Assembly: GCA_946403075.1 (NCBI GenBank)
Contig: CAMIYN010000002.1
Span: forward strand, 1 to 63,283
DNA from: an uncultured Lachnospiraceae bacterium
GTDB lineage: Bacteria > Bacillota > Clostridia > Lachnospirales > Lachnospiraceae
DNA: 63,283 nucleotides
Reading direction: 5' to 3'
Shown here: one piece after another, positions 1 through 9,358 of the stretch
How positions within the stretch are numbered: the stretch's first letter is position 1
Layout of the letters: each line of letters starts with the position of its first letter
Notes under the pieces: model-generated
What the model was told of the DNA's origin: nothing
Databases searched by the model: none
Seen by the model: the letters and a program-made list of their open reading frames with translations, nothing else
Program-made: the position numbers and the translations under genes

Positions 1-1607
1 CTTTTTCCATAATTATTTATTTCTTCTAAGTCAAACTTGATTAAATGCTTTTTTAACAAATCATTACTATAATCACTTAAAAGATAGGTAGTAATAAATC
101 CTTTTTCTTTATGTGTTATAACTGGTATCATATCATATAAAATCTTAATTCCATTGTTTGTATTTAAAATTTCTATTTTTGCCTCTCCACCCACCATAGT
201 ATTTATTGTATTTTGAGATGAAATAAAATTTCCTAATGAATAATATATAAGCATTTCATTTCCATATTCATCAGATAAAACTTCTACATTTTGCAAAACA
301 TGAGGATGTGTGCCTATCACTATGTCAATTCCTAAATCTAAAAAAATTTTTGCCCATTCTTTTTGAAAATTAGTTATTTCGTTTTTGTATTCAACTCCCC
401 AATGCACAAAAACAATACTAACATCAGTTTTATTTATTCCATCTTTAATATCTCTTATTACTTGTTGTTTATTCTGTAATGTATTAATACAACGATATTT
501 CATTTCATATTGTTCACCAAAATTTGTTCCATAAGTATAATTAAATAATGAGAATCTAATATTATTCTTTTCTATTATTTCATATGGAACTCTATTTTCA
601 TTTAATTTATGAATTCCAAGACAAATAATATTATTCTTTTTATAAAAATCTATTGTGTCGTTTACTCCTGTCTCAGCTTTATCTATTGCATGATTAGTAG
701 CACAAGTGACAATATCAAAGCCTGCATCAATTATTGCCTCCCCTACCCCTATTGGAACTCCAAATTTTGGATAATCACTATATAAAGTATAATCATTGAC
801 AAGCATTGTTTCATGATTAATAACTGAAATATCTGAATTGTCATTTTCTTTTTTTATATTTTCATATAAAAAATCAAAATTTTTATTATTTCTTAACCCA
901 TATTTGTAAATATTTGAATGTACCAAATTATCTCCAAAAGCATTGATTAAAACTTTATTGTTTATGATATCAATATTTTCATCAAAATCAAATTTTGGTG
1001 TCATTAATAAAATATTTTTATTTTTATCAATACTAAGTATTTCCCTATTCCCATCAAAATAATTTACTAAAACTTGTTCTCTACTATTTATAATAATATT
1101 TTTTATATAATTATTAAATTTTTGTTTATTTATAAAATTAATATCTCTATATAAAAAATTATATGCATATATATACTGATAAAAACTATTATTAATATCT
1201 TCCCAACCTAATACTATTAACTCATTTCCAACATTTTCATCAATATTTTCCCATAAGAAATTTTGCACTATAATATTTTTATCAGTTTCCCAAATGGTAT
1301 TATCATTAAATTTAATATTCATTTTTTTATCTACTAATGTGATTTTATATGGAATTTTTTCATCATAAAAACTCTCATTATTATCAAAAGGAAATATACT
1401 CTCATCATTTTCATTGTTAATAATTGAAAGTTCTTTATTTGAAAATTCTACCCAATCAGGAATTTCTCTTAATACGGTTTTATCATTTAAAACATTTTTT
1501 TTAAAAAAAATATTTTTCCCTTCAAATATTAAAATTATAGTTAATAATATAATAATTATCATTAATAAACAAAATTTATAATTACTATTTTTATAAATAT
1601 CTGTCAT
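1..1607 (-). CDS. CapA-family metallophosphoesterase-like protein, C-terminus outside the window
   Basis: The frame opens with ATG at 1607 behind AAAGGA (8-nt spacing) and runs off the left edge after about 535 residues, so the C-terminus is missing. Residues 13-28 form an N-terminal membrane anchor. An extracytoplasmic segment of about 190 residues follows, with one stretch (NVGNELIVLGW) reminiscent of an FG-GAP/propeller blade. The CapA/PgsA-type phosphoesterase fold then begins: GDNLVH near residue 223, TNHA near 303, VHWGVEY near 404 and GTHPHVLQ near 432, the family's metal-binding motifs. CapA proteins are linked to poly-gamma-glutamate or other surface polymer metabolism, but many homologues have no known substrate, and no other pgs/cap gene is visible. 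It lies 4 nt behind the nucleoside phosphorylase stop and is probably cotranscribed with it. Confidence 0.85.
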   Translation of the reverse strand, partial: MTDIYKNSNYKFCLLMIIIILLTIILIFEGKNIFFKKNVLNDKTVLREIPDWVEFSNKELSIINNENDESIFPFDNNESFYDEKIPYKITLVDKKMNIKFNDNTIWETDKNIIVQNFLWENIDENVGNELIVLGWEDINNSFYQYIYAYNFLYRDINFINKQKFNNYIKNIIINSREQVLVNYFDGNREILSIDKNKNILLMTPKFDFDENIDIINNKVLINAFGDNLVHSNIYKYGLRNNKNFDFLYENIKKENDNSDISVINHETMLVNDYTLYSDYPKFGVPIGVGEAIIDAGFDIVTCATNHAIDKAETGVNDTIDFYKKNNIICLGIHKLNENRVPYEIIEKNNIRFSLFNYTYGTNFGEQYEMKYRCINTLQNKQQVIRDIKDGINKTDVSIVFVHWGVEYKNEITNFQKEWAKIFLDLGIDIVIGTHPHVLQNVEVLSDEYGNEMLIYYSLGNFISSQNTINTMVGGEAKIEILNTNNGIKILYDMIPVITHKEKGFITTYLLSDYSNDLLKKHLIKFDLEEINNYGK

Positions 1608-1611
1608 TAAA

Positions 1612-2358
1612 CTAAATCCTTTTTGCAATTTCAAGTCCTATATGAAATTTATATAGGGAATGATTTGCACTATCAAGTCCATAAGTTGAATAATCAGTAG
1701 TCAACACATCACCACTCTCCAAAAAATTGTATAAAGAAAATTTATGAAATTTACATACGGCCTGAACTCCTGCAAGTTCCATATCAACTGCAATACAACC
1801 ATCCTTTTTTCTATTTTCATAGTTTTTTCTTATTTCCCTATATATTGCATCCGTAGTCCACACTCTGCCACAGACATATGGAATATTTAATTCTTTAAAT
1901 ATATTAACTACTTTTTTGTAATTATCTATTTTTATATAATTAGAAGGTTTTGCATAATGGTATGACATCCCTTCATCACGATATGCATATGTTGGAATTA
2001 TAAATCTATCTCTTGTCCTTTCTTCATTTAAAGAGCCAGCAGAACCAAACATAATAAATTTACTACTACCAATTAGACAATTTGCTTCAATTACATTCAT
2101 CCCAGAAATAGCAGAACCAAGACTTGATACATATATACCAATTTTCATTTTATTATATTTAAAAATATATATAGGTATGTTAAAATTACAATTAATGATT
2201 TCAGTATATTTTTCAGCTTTAAACTCTTTTATAGCATATTTTAAAATTTCTTTTGAAAATGTGATAATACAAATATCACATATTTTTTTCTTTTCCCCAT
2301 AAAAATCTTTTACAGTTATAATAGGTTTACTTGTTTTATCAAAGGTTTCTATAATCAT
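1612..2358 (-). CDS. Nucleoside phosphorylase, PNP/UDP family (uridine phosphorylase-like)
   Basis: This 248-residue protein has the PNP_UDP_1 fold signatures: GSAGSLN near residue 105 (phosphate-binding loop), DMELAGVQAV near residue 193 (ribose/base-binding Met-Glu pair) and ESGDV near 216. Such cytoplasmic enzymes split a nucleoside with phosphate into a free base and ribose-1-phosphate. Length and motifs fit the hexameric uridine/purine phosphorylase group, but the base specificity cannot be read from the sequence. The ATG overlaps the stop of the upstream hydantoinase by one base (TAATG), implying translational coupling. A phosphorylase beside a ring-opening amidohydrolase suggests nucleoside salvage or catabolism. 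Confidence 0.82.
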   Translation of the reverse strand: MIIETFDKTSKPIITVKDFYGEKKKICDICIITFSKEILKYAIKEFKAEKYTEIINCNFNIPIYIFKYNKMKIGIYVSSLGSAISGMNVIEANCLIGSSKFIMFGSAGSLNEERTRDRFIIPTYAYRDEGMSYHYAKPSNYIKIDNYKKVVNIFKELNIPYVCGRVWTTDAIYREIRKNYENRKKDGCIAVDMELAGVQAVCKFHKFSLYNFLESGDVLTTDYSTYGLDSANHSLYKFHIGLEIAKRI

Positions 2359-3761
2359 TAAATACCTCTATATTTTTTGTATATTTTTCTCTTTATAAAC
2401 TTTCCAGTATTTTCACAAATAATATTTTCAAAATGATCACCACAATCAACACTTTCAACTACTAAATTCCCACGAAGGAAAACTTTGTCAATAGCCCCAC
2501 TAAATTTTTTATTTTCAAAAACACAATAATCAGATTTTGTCATTTGATTATTTTTTGTATATATTGTATCTGTATTTGGATCAAAGACAACAATATCAGC
2601 ATCAAAACCCTCTTTTATAAATCCTTTTTTACCATATAGCCCAAAAAGTTTTGCAGGATTTTCAGATAACACTTCACACATTTTTTCTTTTGTAATTTTC
2701 TTTTTAACTACTCCATCATACATTAAAATTGCTCTATGCTCTACAAAGTTTAATCCACCAGGAATTTTTCTAAAATCATTTTTTCCAAGCGCTTTTTGCT
2801 TTTTTGTAAATGAACAATGGTCAGTTGAAACTATATCAATCTCACCAATATTTATAGCTTTCCATAGTTCATCATTATCAATTTTTTTTCTAAGAGGTGG
2901 GGAAATGACATATTTTGATGCTTCATCAAATTTTTTATTATATAAAGAATCATTTAAGAATAAATATTGAGGGCAAGTCTCTGCATATACTTCATATCCC
3001 TTCTTTCTTGCTTCTCTTATTTCATTTAAAGCATCAATGCAAGTGACATGCACTGCTAAAAGTGCAGTATGTGAATTAGATGCAAAATAAGATACTCTAT
3101 TAATCGCTTCTGCCTCTGCTATACTTGGTCTTGTCTTACTATGACTTAAAACTTTTTTGTTATTAATACCTTTTACTGTCTCTCTAAGTGCTGCTATCAT
3201 CCCATCATTTTCACAATGAATCCCAACTATTCCATTATTTTTACCGATTTCTTCTATACATTTATACATATCTTTATCATCTAATTTAATATCATAAGTA
3301 GTATATAGTTTAAAGGATGTAATACCTGATTTGATCATTTCCTTAATTTCACTTAAAGATTTTTTATTTACCTGAGAAATTGACATATGTATTCCAAAAT
3401 CACAACTGACCCCAACTCTTGATTTTTTAAGCCAATTAGCCAAGCCTTCTTTCAAAGTTTCATTTTTATATTGTGTTCCATAATCAATGATAGTTGTAGT
3501 TCCTCCAGAAATTGCAGCAAGAGTTCCTGATTTAAAATCATCAATAGTAGTAGTCCCAGCAACCGATAAATCAAAATGTGTATGCCCATCTATAAAACCA
3601 GGAAATAAAAATTTTCCACTAACATCAATGACTTGCATATCTTTTGTTTTTTGTATATTTTTTTTAACACTTGAAATCTTTTCACCTAAAATTAAAACAT
3701 CCATTTTTTTTGAACCACTTCCACTAACAACCAATCCATTTTTTAATAAAATTTTTTTCAT
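2358..3761 (-). CDS. Hydantoinase / dihydropyrimidinase-type amidohydrolase
   Basis: This is a 467-residue cyclic amidohydrolase. Metal ligands are visible: GHTH (His60, His62), the probable carbamylated lysine in SFKLY (Lys151), His182 in GIHCEND, His238 in AVHVTC and Asp314 in STDHC. The family hydrolyses cyclic amides such as dihydrouracil or hydantoins, and some members act in purine degradation. The exact ring substrate is not determinable here. I place the start at ATG 3761: GGAG sits 6 nt upstream, and the longer TTG start at 3773 would lie inside that Shine-Dalgarno. The stop overlaps the start of the nucleoside phosphorylase. No dihydropyrimidine dehydrogenase or ureidopropionase gene is present nearby, so a full pyrimidine catabolic route cannot be claimed. 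Confidence 0.85.
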   Translation of the reverse strand: MKKILLKNGLVVSGSGSKKMDVLILGEKISSVKKNIQKTKDMQVIDVSGKFLFPGFIDGHTHFDLSVAGTTTIDDFKSGTLAAISGGTTTIIDYGTQYKNETLKEGLANWLKKSRVGVSCDFGIHMSISQVNKKSLSEIKEMIKSGITSFKLYTTYDIKLDDKDMYKCIEEIGKNNGIVGIHCENDGMIAALRETVKGINNKKVLSHSKTRPSIAEAEAINRVSYFASNSHTALLAVHVTCIDALNEIREARKKGYEVYAETCPQYLFLNDSLYNKKFDEASKYVISPPLRKKIDNDELWKAINIGEIDIVSTDHCSFTKKQKALGKNDFRKIPGGLNFVEHRAILMYDGVVKKKITKEKMCEVLSENPAKLFGLYGKKGFIKEGFDADIVVFDPNTDTIYTKNNQMTKSDYCVFENKKFSGAIDKVFLRGNLVVESVDCGDHFENIICENTGKFIKRKIYKKYRGI

Positions 3762-3775
3762 ATCTTTCTCCAAAA

Positions 3776-4855
3776 TTATTTATTAATAATATATTTTATA
3801 CTTTTATGAATCACACTCATAAAAGCAGAAAATAAAAACATATATATTATCAAAACTACATTAAAAACTAATGTATTATATTCAGTTAAAAACCATACAA
3901 TTTGTTTTGGAAATAATAAATTTATATTTAAAAATACTAAATGCGATGGCATATGATAAGCCATTAGATATAAACTTATAGTTCCAAAATATGCTAATAA
4001 TTTTGAAATATATAAAATATTTGATAGTAAATCAGATATTAAAAAAAGTGCTATATATGAAATCATTGAAAAAGATAAAAAATAAAAAAACGAATCGCCA
4101 AAAATTCTTGGATACATATCTATATAATCAATCTTTTTTGACGAAAAATAAAATATAGAAAAAATCACTACAGATAAAACAAAAGTTGCAAAATTTTTTA
4201 AAAATAAATTTTTAATTTTATTTTTAAATTTTTCATAAATAGCAATGATATATGGTAAAATTATCCTTCCAAAAAACACAAGTGGTAAAGTGAGCATTGC
4301 AAGGTCTATATGAAAAATTAAAGATTTTTTCTTTAAAATAATTACATAGTAATAAGCAAAAATCATTATAATCATGACATAGACAAAAAAAAGTATATTG
4401 AAAATCGTATTTTTATTATTAAATTTTAATATCTTTGTTATTTTTCTTGAAAGAATTATACCAACATCTTGTAAACACATCACTATAAAAAAATAAGGCA
4501 AAAACCATAATGGTAAATTTATATTAAAATTAGTGTCATTTGCCAAATCTCCCAATACAGTTCCATTAAAAATACAATTTATCAATGGTAAAACATTTGT
4601 TATCTCATTTCTTGCTAAATAAAAGAAAAATGAAATAAATGAAAATATAAAATAATATGACATTATTGAATAAAATCTTTTCTTTATAACTAAAAAATAA
4701 TTATCTGTTTCTTTAATTTTTGTAAAATATGCACCAATAATTACAAAAGCTGGAATTGTTAATATATGAATATAATTAAAATGCCCAATAGTATGTGCTA
4801 CCATTACAAATATCATTAAAATTGCTTTTTGAATATCAAATCTTATATCTCGCAT
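3776..4855 (-). CDS. Acyltransferase-3 family integral membrane protein
   Basis: The 359-residue protein has about ten hydrophobic segments. It opens with the charged stretch RDIRFDIQK followed by a first helix ending in His21, as in OafA/acyltransferase-3 enzymes that move acetyl or other acyl groups onto surface polysaccharides. The acceptor is unknown. The next operon downstream starts 14 nt away. The ATG has no Shine-Dalgarno at normal distance. An AGGAGG at about 4905-4910 (minus-strand sense) is some 50 nt upstream, and between them lies a 20-codon TTG-initiated reading frame that ends just past this ATG, so coupling to a leader peptide is possible but unproven. Envelope decoration would fit the polysaccharide genes further along. 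Confidence 0.75.
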   Translation of the reverse strand: MRDIRFDIQKAILMIFVMVAHTIGHFNYIHILTIPAFVIIGAYFTKIKETDNYFLVIKKRFYSIMSYYFIFSFISFFFYLARNEITNVLPLINCIFNGTVLGDLANDTNFNINLPLWFLPYFFIVMCLQDVGIILSRKITKILKFNNKNTIFNILFFVYVMIIMIFAYYYVIILKKKSLIFHIDLAMLTLPLVFFGRIILPYIIAIYEKFKNKIKNLFLKNFATFVLSVVIFSIFYFSSKKIDYIDMYPRIFGDSFFYFLSFSMISYIALFLISDLLSNILYISKLLAYFGTISLYLMAYHMPSHLVFLNINLLFPKQIVWFLTEYNTLVFNVVLIIYMFLFSAFMSVIHKSIKYIINK

Positions 4856-4954
4856 ATTAAAATATTTAATGTAGTATAAAAAAAATAACTTACTACAGCC
4901 AATCCTCCTATTTAACTATATCATATTATTAAAATTTTTTGTTAAAAATTTAAA

Positions 4955-5060
4955 CTAATCTCTAATATTATAAATTAAAAAATCTTATTTTAAAAATTTA
5001 TAAATATTAAAGGTTCTATATGAAACATTAACAAAATGTATTCTTTTTAGATATTTACTT
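4955..5060 (+). repeat. MITE-like repeat copy F (reaches into the 3' end of a gene)
   Basis: Starts with AATCTCTAATATT and ends with TTTTTAGATATTTACTT, an imperfect terminal inverted repeat, with the core GGTTCTATATGAAAC near 5019-5033. It aligns over its length with the copies at 15126, 21288, 30981 and 56113. Its right-hand 76 bases (4985-5060) are the stop and last 24 codons of the minus-strand membrane protein gene. Confidence 0.6.
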
Positions 5061-6739
5061 GTAATAATCAATGAAAATAAATATATAAAAGCAAAAAAAC
5101 TATGGCTTGCCAAATTATAAAAAATAATATAATTAAAATTGTATTTTTCCATATCACACAAAAAATATATAAACCAAGAAATTGCAAATGTATATATTAT
5201 AATAATTCCAAAAAATATAATATTAAATATAGTTAAAATTAAACTTTTATCATTTATCAAATCTTTAAATTTATTTTTTATTAAATAATATAAATTTAAA
5301 ATAATAGAAAAAATAAAATTTATAAATAAAATAGTATTTAAAACACCATATATTTTATAAAAAATTTTTAAAACTTTCATAACTTTATCATTATTATTAT
5401 CAAAAGCTTCATTTTTAATTTCACTCATATTTAACTTTTTTGAAAATAAATCTAATGCTTCATTATATACTGATTTATCATTCAATGACATCATCATTCT
5501 CTTATTTAAAATCTGATGTTTAAATCCATCAAGGAATATTATTGATTTAAAACTATCAAAAAATATTGGAAATAATTTTTCAATTTCATCTTTACTATAT
5601 CCACCAGCAGATGAAATAATCTGTATTTTTTTAGATTTTTTTAAAACTCCATTTTTAAAAGATAAATCTATTTCGTCATTAATTTTTTTAAATAATTCGT
5701 TTACTGATACTTCACTAGTCCACATATTATTTTTAACTAATTCAAATCTCAATACCCAAGATAAAAAATCCCCCCTTATAGGATTTTCTTTTATATTCCC
5801 TTTTAAATCATAACTCTCAGTTGAAATAATACTTTCAAATAACTTTGTATTTTTTTTAAAAGTTTCTGATGCATTGTATGCTTTTTCAATTGCATCATAT
5901 GGAGCCCAACAAGTGATTGTTCTATATTCTGAATCAATTTTATAAATATTTTCTACAAATTTGCCAAGTTCACCATTTGTTCTTGTGTTTATTTCAAAAA
6001 CTCCAAAATAATGCTTATTAACCTTTTTATAAAAAAAGGTTAATAGATAAAATATTATTAAAGGTAAAACAATTAATAATATTTTAATATTTTTTTTTAA
6101 TCCTTTTTTAGAAAAAATATAATAAAAAATACTTAAAAAAATAAAAAATAATAAGCAGCAATAAATCCAAATACCATCTTCTTTTATATAAAATGTAAAA
6201 GTGAAAAAAATTCCTAAAATAATAGTCTTTAACAAAAATTTTTTATTAAAACTATTATTCATTATATCTATAAAAATTAAACTCGCAAGTGAAATTACAA
6301 TCAAAACTGATGGGACAATAATCGAATTTCTATAAACTCTCATACCAACCGATACATTATATCCTATTGGCATAAACAAAACATAGATAAATGAAAAAAA
6401 TCTTATATAATTATTTTTTGTAATTTTAAAAATAGTTAAAAAAACAAAAAATGCTGATAAACACCAATATAGAGATAAAAAAATACTATATCTAATACCT
6501 ATTTTATCAACCAAAAATAAAAATACTGGATAACTCATATTTTTTACAAGTGAATATGGATTTTTTTCAATAAAATGACTAAAATCCGAATATAATAACA
6601 TTAAATAATCATCAACTCCTGCATCTACCACAGCACTTACAGATACAAATTCACCAAATATTATTCTTAAAACACAACAAAAAATTAATAAAGCAAAAAT
6701 TAAATATTTATTTTTAAATTTAATTCTTTTAAAAATCAT
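4985..6739 (-). CDS. Polytopic membrane protein, paralogue 2 (GT-C-like architecture, function unknown)
   Basis: This 584-residue protein has about six N-terminal membrane helices, a large non-membrane loop (roughly residues 235-440) and three or four C-terminal helices. It is clearly paralogous to the product of 6760-8457: shared blocks include EINTRT-GELGKFV, CWAPYDAIEK, GNIKENPI-GDFL and YIKEDGIW. The layout resembles GT-C-type glycosyltransferases that use lipid-linked donors, but I cannot name a family. The start is ATG with AGAGG 9 nt upstream. The last 24 residues come from repeat F and have no counterpart in the paralogue, which ends shortly after its last helix, so this C-terminus looks acquired. 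It is the last gene of the operon that begins with the two-component system. Confidence 0.6.
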   Translation of the reverse strand: MIFKRIKFKNKYLIFALLIFCCVLRIIFGEFVSVSAVVDAGVDDYLMLLYSDFSHFIEKNPYSLVKNMSYPVFLFLVDKIGIRYSIFLSLYWCLSAFFVFLTIFKITKNNYIRFFSFIYVLFMPIGYNVSVGMRVYRNSIIVPSVLIVISLASLIFIDIMNNSFNKKFLLKTIILGIFFTFTFYIKEDGIWIYCCLLFFIFLSIFYYIFSKKGLKKNIKILLIVLPLIIFYLLTFFYKKVNKHYFGVFEINTRTNGELGKFVENIYKIDSEYRTITCWAPYDAIEKAYNASETFKKNTKLFESIISTESYDLKGNIKENPIRGDFLSWVLRFELVKNNMWTSEVSVNELFKKINDEIDLSFKNGVLKKSKKIQIISSAGGYSKDEIEKLFPIFFDSFKSIIFLDGFKHQILNKRMMMSLNDKSVYNEALDLFSKKLNMSEIKNEAFDNNNDKVMKVLKIFYKIYGVLNTILFINFIFSIILNLYYLIKNKFKDLINDKSLILTIFNIIFFGIIIIYTFAISWFIYFLCDMEKYNFNYIIFYNLASHSFFAFIYLFSLIITSKYLKRIHFVNVSYRTFNIYKFLK

Positions 6740-6759
6740 TTAAGGCTACCTCTGGAAAA

Positions 6760-8457
6760 TTACATTTTAAAAACTTCTCTTGACAAATAATAACACCCAA
6801 AAATATAACTGAAAATTAAAATTGATGAAGTAGCAGTATTATAAAAAAGTATATATAGATTTCTATTATTTGGATTTTCAATACATAAAAAATTAATAAA
6901 CCATGATATAGAAAAAGCATATACAACTGACAAAATAAATAATGATAAGCTTGAAAAATTTATAATTAAATCAAAACCTACAATTTGTCTTTTTATAAAT
7001 TTATATACAAAACAAATAATTGAAAGAATTAAAATTATAAATAAAATACTATTTAAAAATCTATAAATAATAAAAATTATATTTGATATAGTATTTGTTA
7101 TTTTAACTGTATCATTAAAATTTTCATTTAAAATTTCGGGCATATTTAAAATTTTTGCATATCTATTTAATTGATGTTCTAATATTGATAAAAAGTATTC
7201 ATAAGTAAAAATTCTTGTCTCAAGTTTATCATCATTAATATTTTCTAAAAAAATTGATGATTTCATATTATCAAATACAAGAGGAAAAAGACCAAGTATC
7301 TCATCAAATGACAAACCACCAGAACTTGATAACAACTGAATTTTTTTATCTTTATTTAACTTTCCATTTTTAAAGGCATAATCAATTTCAAAATTTATTT
7401 TTTTAAACAAATCACTTACTTCTCTTTCACTAGTAAAGAGCCCAGCTCTATCTAATTCATATCTAAGTACCCATCCCAAAAAATCACCATGTATAGGATT
7501 TTCTTTTATATTACCATTCAAACCAAAACTTTCAGTATGAAGTATTCCATCATACAAACCTTTACACTCGCTCAAGGTTTTTGAATTTTCAAAAACTTTT
7601 TCTATTGCATCATAAGGTGCCCAGCAAAAAGAATTTCTATTTGCTGATTCAATTTTATATACATTATTTACAAATTTACCAAGTTCTCCTTCAGTCCTCG
7701 TATTTATTTCATAAACACCAAAAAATTTTAAATTTATTGCTTTATAACAATTTGTTAAAAAAACAAAAATAAAAATTGGTATAAACAGACATAAAGATTT
7801 TTTTACTATAATTCTTATAGTATTTTTATTTATAATCAATAAAAAAATTGTAAAAACTATTGAAAATAGAAGGACACATAATAGCCAAATGCCATCTTCT
7901 TTTATATAATATGTGAAAGTAAAAACTAAACCTAATATAATAGAAATCCATATACTCTTTTTATTAAATTTAGATATTAATTCTATAATTAGAATAATTA
8001 ATAACCCAAAAAACATTATTATAAATGGATGAATAATACAATTTCTATATACTCTAAGCCCAATAGACACTGTGAAAGCAGAATAAAAGAACAATACATA
8101 CAAATAAAAAAATAGAGATAATATTTTATTTTTAGTTAATTTTTTAACCAAAACATATACAATAATTGCAGCAAAAAACCAAATGAGTGAATACCATATA
8201 GTCCAATTAATTTTACTAAGATGCACTACATCTAATAAAACTGGAAAAGACATATTTTTAACCAGACTATTAATATTTGGAGAAGTCCAATGCAATTTAC
8301 TTGCATAATCAAGCATTAATAAATCATCTGCAAGTCCAAAAGGAAATAAAGCAACACTAACAATTTTACCTATAAAGATTCTTATTAATAAAAAGACAAA
8401 AATAAAAATGTTTTCAAAATTCCAAAACTTACTTATTATAGATTTTATCAAATTCAT
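6760..8457 (-). CDS. Polytopic membrane protein, paralogue 1 (GT-C-like architecture, function unknown)
   Basis: This 565-residue paralogue of the following gene has the same topology: a helical bundle at the N-terminus, an outer loop of about 200 residues, then a few closing helices ending in YLSREVFKM. Conserved blocks shared with its twin (FGV-EINTRT, GELGKFV, CWAPYDAIEK, ENPI-GDFL-WVLR) sit in the loop and are the best candidates for a functional site. Its ATG lies 29 nt inside the 3' end of the YdcF-like gene, a long coding overlap that implies cotranslation. Tandem position and similarity indicate a local duplication followed by clear divergence. A role in envelope glycan assembly is inference from architecture and nearby EPS genes only. 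Confidence 0.6.
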   Translation of the reverse strand: MNLIKSIISKFWNFENIFIFVFLLIRIFIGKIVSVALFPFGLADDLLMLDYASKLHWTSPNINSLVKNMSFPVLLDVVHLSKINWTIWYSLIWFFAAIIVYVLVKKLTKNKILSLFFYLYVLFFYSAFTVSIGLRVYRNCIIHPFIIMFFGLLIILIIELISKFNKKSIWISIILGLVFTFTYYIKEDGIWLLCVLLFSIVFTIFLLIINKNTIRIIVKKSLCLFIPIFIFVFLTNCYKAINLKFFGVYEINTRTEGELGKFVNNVYKIESANRNSFCWAPYDAIEKVFENSKTLSECKGLYDGILHTESFGLNGNIKENPIHGDFLGWVLRYELDRAGLFTSEREVSDLFKKINFEIDYAFKNGKLNKDKKIQLLSSSGGLSFDEILGLFPLVFDNMKSSIFLENINDDKLETRIFTYEYFLSILEHQLNRYAKILNMPEILNENFNDTVKITNTISNIIFIIYRFLNSILFIILILSIICFVYKFIKRQIVGFDLIINFSSLSLFILSVVYAFSISWFINFLCIENPNNRNLYILFYNTATSSILIFSYIFGCYYLSREVFKM

Positions 8458-9355
8458 CTCTATACCTCAAAATAAAATTTCTAATTTCTAAAATTGTGCT
8501 TCTAAATTCTTGTAAATATTTAATGGGTTCTGCTGATTTATAATTACCAGTATTATCAAAAAAACTATATGGATATCCAACAATGTCAAAATCTACATCA
8601 TAAGTTATCGCAAATGGCATAAAACACATTGATTGATAAGTAGTATAAATTTGTGATGATATTAGTAAAATTGATTTAAATTTTAAATCAAAAACTGTTT
8701 TAAAAAAATAATCGTAGGTATCTTTTGAATTTGCTCTGTGAAGTGGGTTAGAACTTGGTGCTTTTAATATTTTCGCAGAAATATTTTCATCAGTTTTTAA
8801 ACCTGCTAAATGAAAACCATATTGCAAAGCATCAAACTCAGTTTTTGTAGAATTAGGATAAGAGAACTTTTTTGTATTTTCTGTTATGTCAAATTCTCTA
8901 TCACAACTAAGACCAATTATAGATACATTTTTAATATCATATTTATCAATTAAATATTTTGTAAACTTTGGTCTTAAAATATTTGTTTCTCTCGCACCAC
9001 CGAGCACCAAGATATAATTAAAATCATAACTATTCAATTCTGTATTACCTATCAATGTAAGTTCTTTTGCAACTTCTAAAATCAAATTTTTTATACTTAA
9101 AACATAATCATCGCTTACAAGAAGCCATCTTGCATTCTCTCCACTTTTTGTTTTAATTTTATCATTTTGAATCTTTCTATAATCCCAAGCATTTGAAAAA
9201 TTATATAAATTTTCTAAATAAATAAAAAAATTTGTATCTGGTAAAAAATTATTATCAAATTTTTTTACTAATTTTAAAAATTTTTTATTATATAAAAAAT
9301 CATTAAATTCACTTAATAGAATATCAATTTTTTTATTTACAAAATACTTTTTCAT
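8429..9355 (-). CDS. YdcF/DUF218-like protein
   Basis: The 308-residue protein lacks a signal peptide. Its middle section contains LVLGGARETN followed by a strand-helix pattern, then SSNPLHRANSKDTYDYF and ILLISSQIYTTYQS. These line up with the DUF218/ElyC/YdcF pattern (LGG...R, an S-x-(N/D)T motif, and a strand followed by a conserved polar/aromatic block), though the usual HxxR end motif is replaced by YTTYQS. DUF218 proteins are envelope-related Rossmann-like proteins of poorly known activity, so I call it family-like only. It follows the permease gene by 3 nt and overlaps the next gene by 29 nt, so it belongs to the same operon. Confidence 0.45.
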   Translation of the reverse strand: MKKYFVNKKIDILLSEFNDFLYNKKFLKLVKKFDNNFLPDTNFFIYLENLYNFSNAWDYRKIQNDKIKTKSGENARWLLVSDDYVLSIKNLILEVAKELTLIGNTELNSYDFNYILVLGGARETNILRPKFTKYLIDKYDIKNVSIIGLSCDREFDITENTKKFSYPNSTKTEFDALQYGFHLAGLKTDENISAKILKAPSSNPLHRANSKDTYDYFFKTVFDLKFKSILLISSQIYTTYQSMCFMPFAITYDVDFDIVGYPYSFFDNTGNYKSAEPIKYLQEFRSTILEIRNFILRYRDEFDKIYNK

Positions 9356-9358
9356 ATA

